Part shown: one piece after another, positions 1-8,600 of the stretch
How the letters are laid out: each line of letters begins with the position of its first letter
How positions within the stretch are numbered: position 1 is the stretch's first letter
Assembly (NCBI GenBank): GCA_020846635.1
Contig: JADLDO010000013.1
Location: 36,495 to 100,494, forward strand
DNA from: Caldilineaceae bacterium
GTDB lineage: Bacteria; Chloroflexota; Anaerolineae; Caldilineales; Caldilineaceae
Direction: 5' to 3'
DNA: 64,000 nt
The notes under the pieces: generated by a model
What the model was told of the DNA's origin: nothing
The model's database searches: none
Seen by the model: the letters and a program-made list of their open reading frames with translations, nothing else
Position numbers and translations under genes: made by a program

Positions 1-687
1 CGGGTCGAGCCAGGGCCACAATCCGCCTCCCCACAGCACGACTTTGTCCGCCGGAGCGATGCCCTGCCAAACGCCTTTGATCATTGGGCGCGTGGCGACA
101 GGCGGCTCCACAGGCAGCCCATAGGGCACAACATCCACCAGTTGGCGCAGGGTGGGGTCAGCCTGGTAGGTAGCGGGGTTGACGCGCCCGCGCGCCTCCA
201 ACTGCCCCAACCACCAATCGCGCTGCCGTTCGCTGGCACAGATGAAAAAGTCACCCAAATCATAGGCCGCGCTCTGTTGGGCCAGACGATGCTGCCACGG
301 CTCATGCAGTTCGTCCAGGGGCCGGTGGGCGTAGACAGCCAGCCATTCGGAGAGAACGGGGTCATAACCGTCGATGACGAGCGCAGTCTCTACTTCGGCA
401 AACTGGCGAAAGCGTGCAACCAAGTCACCAGGCAGAAGGCAGACGGTTGCTTGTGCCAGCAGGGGGGCCACTGTTTGCCACTCGTTCGGCTGGTAGGTGG
501 CAAGGCTTACGCCCGCTAGGTCAGCGGGCAGCTCGGTGGCTCGCTCTGGCTGTTCGGGCGCGGCGAGGGTGACGGGCAGATGGCGCGCCAGGACGCGCGC
601 CAGGTGATAATAGCGGATACCTGGCCCGGCCATTTGGCTGCCCACAACATCGTGGCTGAGGATCAGCAGGGAGGGTGCGCGGCTCAT
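1..687 (-). CDS. Glycosyltransferase, GT4-like (partial, C-terminus beyond window)
   Basis: The frame is open to the left edge, so only the first 229 residues are seen. It starts at ATG 687 with a Rossmann-type N-terminus (LLILSHDVV, then GSQMAGPGIRYYHLA at about 14-28), typical of nucleotide-sugar-dependent GT-B glycosyltransferases of the GT4 kind. The part seen ends at VVLWGGGLWPWLDP, the usual opening of the donor-binding second domain. It lies 22 bp after a methyltransferase gene and is the last gene seen of a leftward wzm-wzt-methyltransferase-glycosyltransferase operon, so it probably adds a sugar to the exported polysaccharide. The sugar and acceptor cannot be read from sequence. Family call confident, exact role inferred. 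Confidence 0.8.
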   Translation of the reverse strand, partial: MSRAPSLLILSHDVVGSQMAGPGIRYYHLARVLARHLPVTLAAPEQPERATELPADLAGVSLATYQPNEWQTVAPLLAQATVCLLPGDLVARFRQFAEVETALVIDGYDPVLSEWLAVYAHRPLDELHEPWQHRLAQQSAAYDLGDFFICASERQRDWWLGQLEARGRVNPATYQADPTLRQLVDVVPYGLPVEPPVATRPMIKGVWQGIAPADKVVLWGGGLWPWLDP

Positions 688-709
688 GCCTGAGTTCTCA
701 TGCCAGCGT

Positions 710-1630
710 TCATTGTAAACGGGGCGTGTTGGCTGTGGGTGGAGCGCCCTGGGGCTTGATGCCGGTGGCAAAACACTCAAAGGGGCCGTTTATCCCCTGG
801 AGATCGCTGCCCAGGCGGCGTACCTCGTCATCCAACGCGGCCAGCCGTTCATGGGCTGCTGCTGCCAGGCTGTCGGTCAGGGGCAATACCAGCCATTGCA
901 CCAAGCGCCGTTTGATCGTATAGCTCAGCCTGTTGAGCAGCGAGTTCCCTTGCGGCGGCACTGTACGCAGGTAGGGCAACCGCTGCCCAGGGGCATAGGC
1001 GGGTGCGCGGCTTGCCGTCGCTTGCACATTGGGCAGCAGCGGCGAAGCAGTGTTGGGGTTCACGTCATACGCAACGCTGCCAAAGCCCTCATGCTCCAAC
1101 AAGAAACTGAGAAGCCGAGGATGATAAAAGCTGACATGCCCAAAGTGCAGATAGTACATATCCAAATGGGACCAAAGGCTGCGACAGTCGGGGGTCGCCA
1201 GGATGATGCGCCCGCCCGGACGCAAGATGCGCGCTGCCTCGCTGATCAACTTGAGCACTTGGGGATAGGCGAGATGCTCGACGAGATGGGCCGAGAAGAT
1301 GCCGTCTACACTGGCGTCAGGTGTCGCCTCTAAATAGTCAAAGACATTTTGACAAACGACGGGCAAGCCTTTGGCCTGGGCATCGGCACAGGTCTTGACA
1401 TCGGCATCCACGCCCAACGCATCTATGCCCTGCTCCAAGAGCAGCGCCACAAAATCGCCATCGCCACAGGCCAGATCGACCACTTTGTTACAACCGGCGA
1501 AATAGGGCGCATAGAACTTCTGCACCCCGCGCTGGCCTTCGGGATTCATGCCGATGAAGCGGTGGAAATCGTAATCGAGGCTGTTGGGGTCTGGCTGGAT
1601 GGCGATTGCAGCCTGTTCTTGAATACCCAC
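710..1630 (-). CDS. Class I SAM-dependent methyltransferase
   Basis: A 306-residue protein with a methyltransf_11/23-type core. The SAM-binding motif VDLACGDGDF is at residues 51-60, the acidic post-II region GVDAD is near 73-77, and the post-III segment LRPGGRIILATPD follows. The C-terminus (about 265-295, AHERLAALDDEVRRLGSDL) looks like a short coiled coil, a frequent tail in polysaccharide-modifying methyltransferases that interact with Wzt-type proteins. It begins 6 bp after the Wzt-type ATPase gene ends, so the two are almost certainly co-transcribed. It probably methylates a sugar in the exported glycan or its terminus; the target is inferred from context only. Confidence 0.82.
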   Translation of the reverse strand: MGIQEQAAIAIQPDPNSLDYDFHRFIGMNPEGQRGVQKFYAPYFAGCNKVVDLACGDGDFVALLLEQGIDALGVDADVKTCADAQAKGLPVVCQNVFDYLEATPDASVDGIFSAHLVEHLAYPQVLKLISEAARILRPGGRIILATPDCRSLWSHLDMYYLHFGHVSFYHPRLLSFLLEHEGFGSVAYDVNPNTASPLLPNVQATASRAPAYAPGQRLPYLRTVPPQGNSLLNRLSYTIKRRLVQWLVLPLTDSLAAAAHERLAALDDEVRRLGSDLQGINGPFECFATGIKPQGAPPTANTPRLQ

Positions 1631-1636
1631 GGTGAC

Positions 1637-2926
1637 TTATGCCCTTGTCAATTGTGCAATTGGGCGCGGTGTATTCTCGATCTGCCAAGTGCCGTGCAAT
1701 TGCACCATGCCATAGCCGGCGCGCAGCGGGCTGTAGGCGACGCGGAAGTTATAGGCGCGGTCGTGATAGTCGTAGGTGACGGTGTCCGTGTCATTGACTG
1801 CCGCCACGGACAGCACATACTGTCCTTCCAGCAAGGGCAGTTCGGGGATCTGATAGCTGATGACACCGCTGTCGCGCAACTGATCGATCTTAATTTCGGC
1901 AAACTTTGTGTTGGGGCCAAAGATGTGGACGCCATTTTGGTGGCTGATGCCAAAGCCAAAGACCGGATGCTCCACCGGCTGGGCGCAGCGATAATGGAGG
2001 CGGATGGTCAGCGGTTCGCCCGTGTTAAAGGTCGTGCGCGGCTGGTCGCTGGCGCTGCATAGCTCCACTGCGGTAATCTCAAGTTCGCGTGTGCCCCACC
2101 GCTGCCCATCACCCACGCCCTCGCGCGGCATGGCTTCATTTTGCGATTCCTCCAACTCCGCCATGTGCTGTTTATAGGCCATGACGACATCGGCGGGCGC
2201 ACCCTCGGCGGCAACCAAGCCATCGTCAATCCACAACGCCCGGTTGCAAAGTGATTGGATCGTGCTGAGGTCATGGGAGACCAGGAGCAGCGTGCCTCCC
2301 TGGCGACGGAAGCGATAGATGCTCTCCATGCAACGATTTTGAAAGGCCACATCGCCCACAGCCAACACTTCATCGACCAAGAGCAGGTCGGGGTCGGTGT
2401 GGATGGCGACCGCGAAGCCCAGGCGCACATACATCCCCGATGAATAGTGCTTGACAGGTGTATCGATAAAATCGCCTAGCCCGGCATAGTCGATGATCTG
2501 GTCAAGTCGTTTGCTCATCTCGGCGCGGCTGAGGCCATAGATCGATCCGTTGAGATAGATGTTTTCGCGGCCAGAGAGGTCAGCGTGAAACCCTGCACCC
2601 AATTCGAGCAGCGAGGAGACGCGCCCGCGCACAATCACATCGCCATGTGTGGGGGGCAGGATGCCGGTGATGAGCTTGAGCAGCGTGCTCTTGCCCGAGC
2701 CGTTGGGGCCAATCACACCAATGCAGTCACCAGGGTTGACGGTGAGCGAAAGATCGCGCAGGGGCCAGAAATCATCGCTGCTGGGACCGCGGCGACGAAA
2801 GAGGCGAATGAAGATATCTTGCAGCGAACGGCTGCGGTCGAGCTTCTTGGTAAAACGGCGCGCCACATGGCTCAACTCGATCAGGGGTTCGTCTGGGGCA
2901 ACTTGGTGAGTGCGTAATACGCTCAT
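1637..2926 (-). CDS. wzt: Polysaccharide ABC exporter ATPase with C-terminal glycan-binding domain (Wzt/TagH-like)
   Basis: 429 residues. The N-terminal half is an ABC ATPase: Walker A GPNGSGKS at 73-80, signature YSSGM at 161-165, Walker B LLLVDE at 181-186 and the switch-histidine stretch LLLVSHDLST. The C-terminal 170 residues (about 260-429) form a beta-rich extension with FGFGISHQNGVHIFGPN, like the carbohydrate-recognition domain of Wzt that reads a modified chain end before export. Its ATG overlaps the stop of the permease gene in an ATGA arrangement, implying translational coupling. The neighbouring methyltransferase may supply the recognised cap. The family is certain; glycan selectivity is inferred. 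Confidence 0.9.
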   Translation of the reverse strand: MSVLRTHQVAPDEPLIELSHVARRFTKKLDRSRSLQDIFIRLFRRRGPSSDDFWPLRDLSLTVNPGDCIGVIGPNGSGKSTLLKLITGILPPTHGDVIVRGRVSSLLELGAGFHADLSGRENIYLNGSIYGLSRAEMSKRLDQIIDYAGLGDFIDTPVKHYSSGMYVRLGFAVAIHTDPDLLLVDEVLAVGDVAFQNRCMESIYRFRRQGGTLLLVSHDLSTIQSLCNRALWIDDGLVAAEGAPADVVMAYKQHMAELEESQNEAMPREGVGDGQRWGTRELEITAVELCSASDQPRTTFNTGEPLTIRLHYRCAQPVEHPVFGFGISHQNGVHIFGPNTKFAEIKIDQLRDSGVISYQIPELPLLEGQYVLSVAAVNDTDTVTYDYHDRAYNFRVAYSPLRAGYGMVQLHGTWQIENTPRPIAQLTRA

Positions 2927-3777
2927 ACTTCCTCACCAAACCGATCGCTGTAGCGTGTGAAAAACCAGTAGCCAAAGGCCAACGCCACCAGGGCTGTCAG
3001 CGTGGTACGAATGAAAAAGTCGATGTCAGTGCGATAGCCGTTGTAGAGCAGGTCACGATAGACGTTGATCAGCGAGGCCATCGGGTTGAGGATGTAGAGA
3101 ATACGCTGGACGGGTAGATTTAACTCCCCAACCTTGTAGAATTCCGGCAGTTGCGCCGCCCGGTAGAGAACGGGGGTGAGAAAGAACCACGCCAGCATCA
3201 CGACTTCCATCACCAACTGTGTATCGCGATAAAAGACCTGCAAGGTACTCAGTACCAGCCCAATACCCAGGGTAAAACAGGTCTGGATCAGGATGATGAG
3301 GGGCAGCGTCCACAGCCAGGGGCTAAAGTTGGTGCGAAAGATGATCAGCGCCGCAAAAAGCACCACCAACGCTAATAAGAAGTTGACCAATTGCGCCAGC
3401 ACCGCCGCAATGGGCAGCACTTCCCGCGGGAAGTAGACCTTTTTGACGAGGTTGCCATTGTTTAGAACGCTGTTGAGGCTGCTGACGACGCTGGCAGAAA
3501 AGAAATTCCACGGGAGCAGCCCGCAGAGTAGAAAGATTGGGTAGTTGCGCACTTCCTGGTTGGGCCACAGCACGCCAAAGACCACGCTGAAGACCAACAT
3601 CATGGCAAGCGGATTGAGCAGGCTCCAGACAAAGCCCAATACGCTGTTCTTATAGCGTGTCTTGACCTCGCTGACGACCAAGTTGCGGATGAGATCACGA
3701 TAGCGAAACAACTCGCGCAGGCGGGCAAAGACAGAGACAGAAGATACGGGGCGCTCTGTTTTAGTGGCAATAGCCAA
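2923..3777 (-). CDS. wzm: ABC-2 type polysaccharide/polyol-phosphate exporter permease (Wzm-like)
   Basis: 284 residues with about six membrane segments and the ABC2_membrane pattern: an amphipathic N-terminal region (LFRYRDLIRNLVVSEVKTRY at about 23-42), then KNSVLGFVWSLLNPLAMM and a long run of hydrophobic helices ending in FFTRYSDRFGEEV. It forms the channel for the adjacent ATPase. The start is TTG at 3777, because an in-frame TAA lies two codons upstream; an AGGA ribosome site sits about 12 nt before it. First gene of the leftward export operon, with a candidate promoter at 3860-3889. Confidence 0.9.
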   Translation of the reverse strand: MAIATKTERPVSSVSVFARLRELFRYRDLIRNLVVSEVKTRYKNSVLGFVWSLLNPLAMMLVFSVVFGVLWPNQEVRNYPIFLLCGLLPWNFFSASVVSSLNSVLNNGNLVKKVYFPREVLPIAAVLAQLVNFLLALVVLFAALIIFRTNFSPWLWTLPLIILIQTCFTLGIGLVLSTLQVFYRDTQLVMEVVMLAWFFLTPVLYRAAQLPEFYKVGELNLPVQRILYILNPMASLINVYRDLLYNGYRTDIDFFIRTTLTALVALAFGYWFFTRYSDRFGEEV

Positions 3778-3859
3778 GAGTTAACCAATTCCTTTAGATA
3801 AATTCTTCGTACCGCGAACAGGGTCAAGCCATTATGCGCTGTTCCCTATTTTGAGGATG

Positions 3860-3889
3860 AGCATACCAAAGGCGACGATAGTTTGTAAA
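3860..3889 (-). promoter_or_regulatory. Candidate sigma-70 promoter of the wzm operon
   Basis: Read leftward, TTTACA (3889-3884), an 18-nt spacer and TATGCT (3865-3860). It lies about 80 nt upstream of the wzm TTG start, in the 125-bp gap after the fkbM stop. Five of six and four of six matches to consensus. Confidence 0.45.
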
Positions 3890-3902
3890 GAATGGGGCTA
3901 AG

Positions 3903-5075
3903 TCATGTATCTTGCATTGGGGTTCTCCGCTGCCAGCGGTTCAAAAACAGGCGGAGTAAATGCTTTGGGTCACTTCTCAATCGCTTGATCTCGGCAGCCT
4001 GTGTATGAATACAATAGCGCATGACCTCCAGGCTGCGCCCGCGGGTTTCGCCATCGTTCCACCAGGCAGCCGCAGCACGCACCTCTGCGTCCGGATCTTG
4101 CGCCAAGCGGCACAACAAGTCAATCAATTCGGGGTGGGCCAATTGCGAAAGCGACAGGGTGGCCGCGATGCGCGCCACATGCGCGCGTGGGTGGGGGTGG
4201 TCTGATTGAGACGCAGCGACGAGCTGCGGTAGGAGATCGACAAATTCGAGCGCCGGAGAAAGCTGCTTTTGGAGCGTGGGGGGCAATGGCTGTTTGATTG
4301 CCAAGTAATCCACGCAGACTTCGGGCTGGCAGAAGTTGGCTGTAACCGGCACCAATCGCTGATCTCCCTGGATTAGATAGCAGCGATAGCCAACCGTTTC
4401 GAGCTGCCGCAATAATGACTGCGGTGTTTCATCAAAGAAGTGCAGTGTGTGGCCATTGGATTCAACGAGAATTGGTGGAGCGTCCGGCTGCGTGAGCTGC
4501 TCCGTCATGGCGCGCAGTACGGCAACCTCTGAACCTTCTACGTCCAGTTTGATCAGGTCAACGTGCGCCCACCCTTTTTCGGCTAGGATGTGGGTGGCTG
4601 TGGTCATGGGTACGGTGATGGTGGGATCGGCCAGGTGGCTGTTGGCGACCGCTCCATAAGGCCCTGCGGATACAAATTCAATGGTGCCAATTTGATCGCC
4701 TACAGCAGTGCGTACCACCTGTGCTCGTTGTGCGAGCGCGTTGGCTTCGATATTCTGCTGCAGGATCGTGGCATTGTGGGGTGAAGCCTCTACGGCGATG
4801 ACCTCACAACCCCAGGTGGCCGCGGTGACGGTGAATGTCCCAATGTGCGCGCCCAAATCTAACACCCTACCCCCCGCCGGTAGCAGCGTCCGCACAAGAC
4901 CAAAGGTCGAGGGCAGCGCATAGGTTCCCGCACGCAGCCCTTGTGTGATGTCATCCTGTGTGTCATCCACGTAGAGGGTGGCGGCAAAGGGCGCCTTGAG
5001 CGGCAGCGGATAGGGATGAACATCAACCGCCATGCCTGTTTCCGGTACGATTAAGGTCTTTGATTCGGGAGTCAT
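3903..5075 (-). CDS. FkbM-family methyltransferase with C-terminal HEAT-like repeats
   Basis: 390 residues. The middle part (about 55-230) matches the FkbM methyltransferase family: SAM motif RVLDLGAHIGTF near 70-81, VIAVEASP near 92-99 and LIKLDVEGSEVAVL, the family's D-V-E-G signature. The C-terminal region (about 285-350) contains repeated helical units such as HPRAHVARIAATL and DPDAEVRAAAAW, which look like HEAT repeats. This is an unusual fusion suggesting a protein-binding tail. FkbM members O-methylate sugars or polyketides, and the setting between an exporter and GT39 suggests sugar methylation. No strong ribosome site is visible before ATG 5075. Confidence 0.8.
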   Translation of the reverse strand: MTPESKTLIVPETGMAVDVHPYPLPLKAPFAATLYVDDTQDDITQGLRAGTYALPSTFGLVRTLLPAGGRVLDLGAHIGTFTVTAATWGCEVIAVEASPHNATILQQNIEANALAQRAQVVRTAVGDQIGTIEFVSAGPYGAVANSHLADPTITVPMTTATHILAEKGWAHVDLIKLDVEGSEVAVLRAMTEQLTQPDAPPILVESNGHTLHFFDETPQSLLRQLETVGYRCYLIQGDQRLVPVTANFCQPEVCVDYLAIKQPLPPTLQKQLSPALEFVDLLPQLVAASQSDHPHPRAHVARIAATLSLSQLAHPELIDLLCRLAQDPDAEVRAAAAWWNDGETRGRSLEVMRYCIHTQAAEIKRLRSDPKHLLRLFLNRWQRRTPMQDT

Positions 5076-5211
5076 GGTTGTTTGCTGGTGATTTGGTTGC
5101 GACTTTACCCAAAATCATATAGCATAACGTGAATTTCGGCTAGAGAGAGCTGTACATAGGGGCAAGGTGGTTGCACAGCGAAAAAGCTGGCGATCCTCGA
5201 ACTAGAACAAG

Positions 5212-6777
5212 ATGGACTATGCAAGCAGAATTGAGCCGGAGCCGGCTGTGGGTCAACCCGGATTGAGTCACGATTCCGCCCGGCCCTTTGCCCTGTCCGC
5301 CAGCCATTGGAGCCTCCGCAGCCTCGCGCCAAGCGTCGTGCATGTCGCCCTGATCTTCGTCGTCGGGTTGGGGTTGCGCCTGCTCTTTTTGGGCAGCAAG
5401 AGCCTGTGGCTGGATGAAGCGCTCAGCCTCGGATTTGCAGGGAACCCACCACAACTGCTGTGGGGAAGCGGTTATGACAATGCACACCCGCCGCTCTACT
5501 ATACCCTGCTGCACTATTGGCTGCTGCTCGGCGACTCGGAGTTTGTGCTGCGTCTCTCGTCGGCTTTGGCGGGCAGTCTCGCCGTTCCACTTGGCTATGC
5601 GTTGGCGGCAAGCCTGGGCGGGCGCAGGCTTGCTCTCTCCACCGCATGGCTGATCGCGCTTTCACCCCTGCTGGTATGGTATTCCCAAGAACTACGCAGT
5701 TACAGCCTGCTGCTGATGTTGAGCCTCTTGGCTGTGCTGGCGTTCGTGCGCCTGCTCATTCGCCCACACCTGGGATGGTGGCTGCTCTTTATCGCATCCA
5801 TGAGCGCGTCGCTCTATACCCATTATGCCGCCGTGGCATTGGTTCCTGTGCAGCTTGGGCTGATCGCGCTGCTCTCGCTGCAAGAGCGAACGACGCGTCG
5901 AGGGGTATTCCTGTGGCTGGCCGCGTGGCCGCTGATCTTCCTGCTCTATTGGCCCTGGCTGACAACGCCGGCAATGAACGAGTTTATCAAGCTAATGGGC
6001 AGTACAGAACCCTATCCCGTTGAACTGCTCGCCTATTATCTGCCCATCTCACCGGCGTTCGCATCCACACTGGTAGATCTGGCGCTGTGGCTCGCCATTC
6101 CTGTGGCGTTGGTCGCGGGTTATTGGGTGCTGCGCCAAGAGCGCGCGACGTGGAACCGTTGGGCTGCATCACGCTTTGTGCGCTATGGCCTGCTGCTGAT
6201 CTTCCTGGCGCTCACGCTGGCGTTCGTCATGCCCCGTGGCTATTCACTGAAGAAACAGTTGGTACACCTTTGGCCCTTTGGGCTGCTGCTGGTGGGTTGG
6301 GTGTTCCCCTGGCGCATGTCGAATCGACTGCCATTGGCCCTGCTCTTGGCAGCCTCGCTGGTCGGGTCATTGGTAAATGTGCTGTTTATACCCAAAGAAC
6401 AGTGGCGGGAGACGGCTGCCTATATCGTGGAACATGGGGAGCCGGGCGATGCCATCTGGGTTGTGCCGGGCTATCATGCCCTACCCCTCAGCTATTACCT
6501 CGCCCGCGCCGATAACAGGGAGGGTGAAGCCGGTTCAGACGTTATGTTTGATCAGCAAATGTTTGATCAGCAGCCGGTTTCGTCGAGCATGAACGATAGT
6601 GACCTTGAGGCCCGACTGGAGAAGGGGCAGCGCGTGTGGTTGGTCTATCACACGGTCAACGTGCGCTTGCTGGACCCGGATCGCAGGCTAGAGCAGTGGC
6701 TCAATGCTCACTTGCAGCCGGTTGACCAGCTTCACCTGTTCAAAATTGAAGCCACTCTCTACGCACCGCGGCCCTAA
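5212..6777 (+). CDS. GT39-like (ArnT/PMT-type) membrane glycosyltransferase
   Basis: 521 residues with about ten to twelve membrane helices. The first periplasmic loop carries the GT-C signature LWLDEALSLGFAG (acidic DE) followed by NAHPPLYYTLLHYW, typical of polyprenyl-phosphate-sugar-dependent transferases (PMT_2 / GT39). The C-terminal soluble tail (about 410-521) is outside. It is transcribed divergently from fkbM with a 136-bp gap. It probably moves a sugar from a polyprenyl carrier to a lipid, glycan or protein outside the membrane. The start is not fixed by a clear ribosome site; the first 35 residues before the first helix are polar and could be shorter. Confidence 0.78.
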   Translation: MDYASRIEPEPAVGQPGLSHDSARPFALSASHWSLRSLAPSVVHVALIFVVGLGLRLLFLGSKSLWLDEALSLGFAGNPPQLLWGSGYDNAHPPLYYTLLHYWLLLGDSEFVLRLSSALAGSLAVPLGYALAASLGGRRLALSTAWLIALSPLLVWYSQELRSYSLLLMLSLLAVLAFVRLLIRPHLGWWLLFIASMSASLYTHYAAVALVPVQLGLIALLSLQERTTRRGVFLWLAAWPLIFLLYWPWLTTPAMNEFIKLMGSTEPYPVELLAYYLPISPAFASTLVDLALWLAIPVALVAGYWVLRQERATWNRWAASRFVRYGLLLIFLALTLAFVMPRGYSLKKQLVHLWPFGLLLVGWVFPWRMSNRLPLALLLAASLVGSLVNVLFIPKEQWRETAAYIVEHGEPGDAIWVVPGYHALPLSYYLARADNREGEAGSDVMFDQQMFDQQPVSSSMNDSDLEARLEKGQRVWLVYHTVNVRLLDPDRRLEQWLNAHLQPVDQLHLFKIEATLYAPRP

Positions 6778-6785
6778 TTTGTGAC

Positions 6786-6814
6786 TTGTATGCTGTGGAA
6801 ATTTGGTGTATAGT
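6786..6814 (+). promoter_or_regulatory. Candidate promoter of a small RNA
   Basis: TTGTAT (6786-6791), a 17-nt spacer and TATAGT (6809-6814). It is placed just after the GT39 stop and predicts a start near 6820, exactly where a chain of three hairpins begins. The -35 is weak (3/6), the -10 good (5/6). Confidence 0.45.
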
Positions 6815-6819
6815 AAAAG

Positions 6820-6891
6820 GGCTCCAGTAATCTGGGGACAGAAGGTTATCACCTTCAGGTGCAGCTCTTATGGGCTGCACTTCCCTTTTCT
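6820..6891 (+). ncRNA. Candidate small structured RNA (three tandem hairpins plus U-tract)
   Basis: Three stems follow each other almost without gaps. CTCCAG/CTGGGG (6822-6827 with 6832-6837) has a 4-nt loop. GAAGGT/ACCTTC (6841-6846 with 6851-6856) has a 4-nt loop. AGGTGCAGC/GCTGCACTT (6857-6865 with 6874-6882) has an 8-nt loop and is followed by CCCTTTTCT. The last stem plus T-run looks like an intrinsic terminator. Downstream on this strand there is no gene, so this is either a free-standing RNA of about 70 nt or an elaborate terminator of the GT39 gene ending at 6777. I do not recognise the RNA family. Confidence 0.45.
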
Positions 6892-6984
6892 AGCCCCTCA
6901 TCCCTTCGCATAGAATCCTTTCGCACAGAGCAAGAGTTGCGCCTGCACTGTCTTGTTCTGCCCGGATGGTCGCTAGGTTGTACA

Positions 6985-7008
6985 GGGGGCCACATGAGAG
7001 TGGCCCCC
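6985..7008 (-). terminator. Hairpin downstream of secreted glycosidase-like gene
   Basis: Perfect 9-bp stem GGGGGCCAC/GTGGCCCCC with a 6-nt loop, 20 bp beyond the stop at 7029 read leftward. There is no clear T-run, so it may be a factor-dependent terminator or 3'-end stabiliser. Confidence 0.45.
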
Positions 7009-7028
7009 ACTGGGTTGTCGTCCTGAGT

Positions 7029-8543
7029 TTAGGGGATCGTCAGGTCCCGGCGTAGGTCCGGGATGAGGAGTTGTTGGTCGGTAAAGCTCACCTTGACGCT
7101 GCGTTGGTTATTGCTTGTGTCAAGCTCCGCAGCGTTCGAGCGCACATCGACATAGACAGTGTACTCCCCAGGAGCAACGCCTCCCCATGCCAGGCGGACG
7201 GTGCTTTGCTCACCGCAGCCCTGGAGGCTCACCATCTGCTCCTTGCCAATCTGCACACCCCCGCTGCTGGGGTCGCCATTGAAGAAGCGCACAGTCGCAC
7301 CCTTGCCAACCCCTAGGTTGCCACTGTTGCCTATTACCGCTTCGAGTGTCACCGTGGTGGCTCCCTGGCTCGTCAGCGGCGGCGCGCCGGTAACGGTCAG
7401 GTCCAGCGCGGAGAAATCCACGCTCTCCTTCATCGCATTGCCATAATTGATAAAATTGCTGCCCATATTGGTCAGGCTGATCTCGTGGGGAAGGTCGCGA
7501 TCAAAGAGGTAGCCGTTGTGGAGTGACTTGTCGTCCACGCTGTACCAGGCAAAGCGCTGCACAAGTCGATTGTCGTCAGCGGGATAGCCCGTGTTCGGGT
7601 CGGTAGCAGTCATCAAGAAGTCAAAGGACTCGTTCATAAAGGTGTTGACGCGCTCTGGCGTAAAATCCGGCTCGTACCATCCCTGGGGCATGAGGATGCC
7701 AAATTCGGAAAGGAAGGCGGGCGTATTGCGATAGCCACGGTCTGCCATCCACTGGCGGAAGCGAATGACCTGCTCTTTGAACAACTCGATGTCATCATTG
7801 TCCTGTACATCCACGCGCAAGCCTTCGACTGCGTCTACACCAGGGGGAATATCCGCGCCCCAGCAAACGGCCCGCAGCCCCTCGGGATTACCGGCGAAAA
7901 ATTGGGCAAAGTGCGAGCAACTCACCTCATTTAAGATGAAATTATGGAAGGCCCAACCGTCTACCGGCATGGCTTGTTTGTATGTTTGGTAATAGCTCGA
8001 TAGGACCAAATCGAGATATTGCAGCCGTAGCGGTGTGGGCTGGACAATGGTTCCCGCCACGACTTTGGCGGTGGGGTCTTCGTCTTTGATGATCTGATAA
8101 AGATCATGGTAGGCCGTGGCATAGACGTGGGGATCAATGTCGTCTTGAAAGAGCAGGCGATCCGGCTCATTGCCGATGAGCCAATAATGACCCAAGCGTG
8201 CCGCAACCGCAGCGCGCAATTGGGCCTCCGTCGCACTGGCGCGCTGCGCGGCGATTGAATACTCATAGCTGTTGTCTGTGATCTGCCTTAAGCGTATCAC
8301 TGGGAAGTAGCTGGTGCCTGGCACATCATTCGCCTGCGACGTGTAATCTATATACCAGCCCAGACGCAGCGGTTTCGTGGGATAGGAGCCGAGCGCGCCA
8401 TTGATGCCCAAACGGCAGAGAGGCACATCTCCATTATGGAGGAGCGGCATATAGCTGAATTGAGCCTGCGCCGGACGTGCGCCGAGCCAAAGAGCCGTCA
8501 GGATCAGCGCACCACCCAATAGGCCGTGAAGTAAATACCTCAA
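7029..8543 (-). CDS. Secreted glycoside-hydrolase-like protein (clan GH-A-like barrel + CARDB domain)
   Basis: About 504 residues from a TTG start at 8543. This start is chosen because AGGAG (in TAGGAGAAATTC) lies 9 nt before it and places a clean signal peptide (LLHGLLGGALILTALWLG, then PAQAQ) at the N-terminus; a longer reading from GTG 8654 has no such context. After it comes a FSYMPLLHN linker, then a TIM-barrel-like region with candidate catalytic glutamates in WLIGNEPD (E126) and AFLSEFG (E280). The C-terminus (about 365-480) resembles a CARDB/Ig-like domain (VIGNSGNLGVGKGATVRFF, later ELDTSNNQRSVKV). It lies next to a related secreted barrel protein. The substrate, probably the local exopolysaccharide, is inferred. 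Confidence 0.7.
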   Translation of the reverse strand: MRYLLHGLLGGALILTALWLGARPAQAQFSYMPLLHNGDVPLCRLGINGALGSYPTKPLRLGWYIDYTSQANDVPGTSYFPVIRLRQITDNSYEYSIAAQRASATEAQLRAAVAARLGHYWLIGNEPDRLLFQDDIDPHVYATAYHDLYQIIKDEDPTAKVVAGTIVQPTPLRLQYLDLVLSSYYQTYKQAMPVDGWAFHNFILNEVSCSHFAQFFAGNPEGLRAVCWGADIPPGVDAVEGLRVDVQDNDDIELFKEQVIRFRQWMADRGYRNTPAFLSEFGILMPQGWYEPDFTPERVNTFMNESFDFLMTATDPNTGYPADDNRLVQRFAWYSVDDKSLHNGYLFDRDLPHEISLTNMGSNFINYGNAMKESVDFSALDLTVTGAPPLTSQGATTVTLEAVIGNSGNLGVGKGATVRFFNGDPSSGGVQIGKEQMVSLQGCGEQSTVRLAWGGVAPGEYTVYVDVRSNAAELDTSNNQRSVKVSFTDQQLLIPDLRRDLTIP

Positions 8544-8600
8544 AATAGAATTTCTCCTAAACCAATGTCTGTACAATTGGCCGGAAACGCACAACAGCAG

